Shown piece by piece: positions 63,807 to 64,000 of a stretch of DNA of 64,000 nt. The notes beneath the pieces were generated by a model. It was not told the origin of the DNA, ran no database searches, and saw only the letters and a list, made by a program, of their open reading frames with translations. The stretch is from contig JBDRLU010000012.1 of assembly GCA_043812795.1 (NCBI GenBank), forward strand, positions 1 to 64,000, given 5' to 3'. This stretch comes from JBDRLU01 sp043812795. GTDB taxonomy: Bacteria; Chloroflexota; Dehalococcoidia; Dehalococcoidales; UBA2162. Positions within the stretch are counted from its first letter, which is position 1; each line of letters starts with the position of its first letter. The position numbers were made by a program, and so were the translations under genes.

Positions 63807-64000
63807 ATGGTGAGACGAAAGAATTTGCTGGCGTGGGATGACGAACGGGTGAAGGCCCTTCGCCGTCATCTCGGTCTGACCCAGCAGGAGATGGCGGACC
63901 AGTTGGGTACCCGTCAACAAACGATAAGCGAGTGGGAAAAGGCGATGTACCAGCCGCGCGGGGCGTCAGCTACTTTGCTTTCGATTGTTGCCGAGCGGGC
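63807..64000 (+). CDS. XRE-family HTH protein, cut by window end
   Basis: Frame from ATG 63807 (GTG 63810 is possible), about 64 residues visible. WDDERVKALRRHLGLTQQEM and ADQLGTRQQTISEWEKAM form a full HTH. The sequence runs off the window in-frame. It lies divergent to hom and has a palindromic promoter. No strong ribosome site, and the leader is only a few bases, so it may be almost leaderless. Confidence 0.88.
   Translation, partial: MVRRKNLLAWDDERVKALRRHLGLTQQEMADQLGTRQQTISEWEKAMYQPRGASATLLSIVAER

Overview
The window looks like the chromosome of an anaerobic Chloroflexota-type bacterium, most like the Dehalococcoidia. This is inferred from gene content: several MmgE/PrpD and CaiB/BaiF proteins, UroD-family methyltransferases, a ferredoxin-DUF362 pair, a Lon-related protease, a MASE3 kinase, and intergenic ATTC...GAAT palindromes. 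Many promoters match TTGACA/TATAAT with 17-18 bp spacing, and several sit so close to a start codon that leaderless mRNAs are likely.

Left part (1-9 kb): a truncated nucleotidyltransferase, a nitronate monooxygenase-like flavoprotein, tRNA-Val, an XRE regulator with a membrane partner behind a double operator, a 51-residue membrane protein, a zinc ribbon, a surface protein with seven Ig-like repeats, a SIMPL lipoprotein and a UroD-like protein.

Central housekeeping part (9-34 kb): carboxymuconolactone decarboxylase-like protein, aspartate-semialdehyde dehydrogenase, a MoxR-DUF58-transglutaminase operon, a CitE-like lyase, a PP2C phosphatase, a divergent HD-GYP regulator and MASE3-PAS histidine kinase pair, an RNase H-fold exonuclease, a C-terminally broken trpS, a Lon-like protease, a Crp/Fnr regulator, ferredoxin plus DUF362, TatD, a secreted metallopeptidase, a decayed NarL-type regulator, an RCC1-dockerin protein and a B12/radical SAM protein.

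Catabolic part (34-49 kb): an MmgE/PrpD gene, a fusion of two broken genes (amidohydrolase head, MTHFR tail), a peptide-type ABC binding lipoprotein and a gamma-glutamyltransferase lead to a compact cluster. Its plus-strand operon encodes a divergent B12-dependent acyl-CoA mutase large subunit, a carboxyltransferase, a class III CoA-transferase and an MmgE/PrpD protein. A convergent minus-strand operon encodes a second MmgE/PrpD and the matching B12-binding small subunit. Together they look like an undescribed acyl-CoA rearrangement pathway.

Mobile part (49.2-57.5 kb): an 8.26 kb A/T-rich element lies in tRNA-Gly(GCC), bounded by a 45-bp repeat. Its attachment site lies inside its own integrase gene. 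The XRE-type N-terminal module and promoter are at the right end, the catalytic part is at the left end, and both run through the 45-bp core in the same frame. Circularisation would rebuild a 329-residue integrase and integration splits it, as in archaeal SSV-type viruses. Cargo includes a RepA-like ATPase, HNH nuclease, excisionase-like protein, XRE regulator and several unknown membrane proteins.

Right part (57.5-64 kb): tRNA-Phe, an MFS transporter, an RNase HI-like protein with a coiled-coil zinc-ribbon protein, an isolated phage terminase small/large pair, homoserine dehydrogenase, and a truncated XRE regulator whose promoter lies within a perfect palindrome. Two genes in the window (8975 and 60839) appear to start at AUC.
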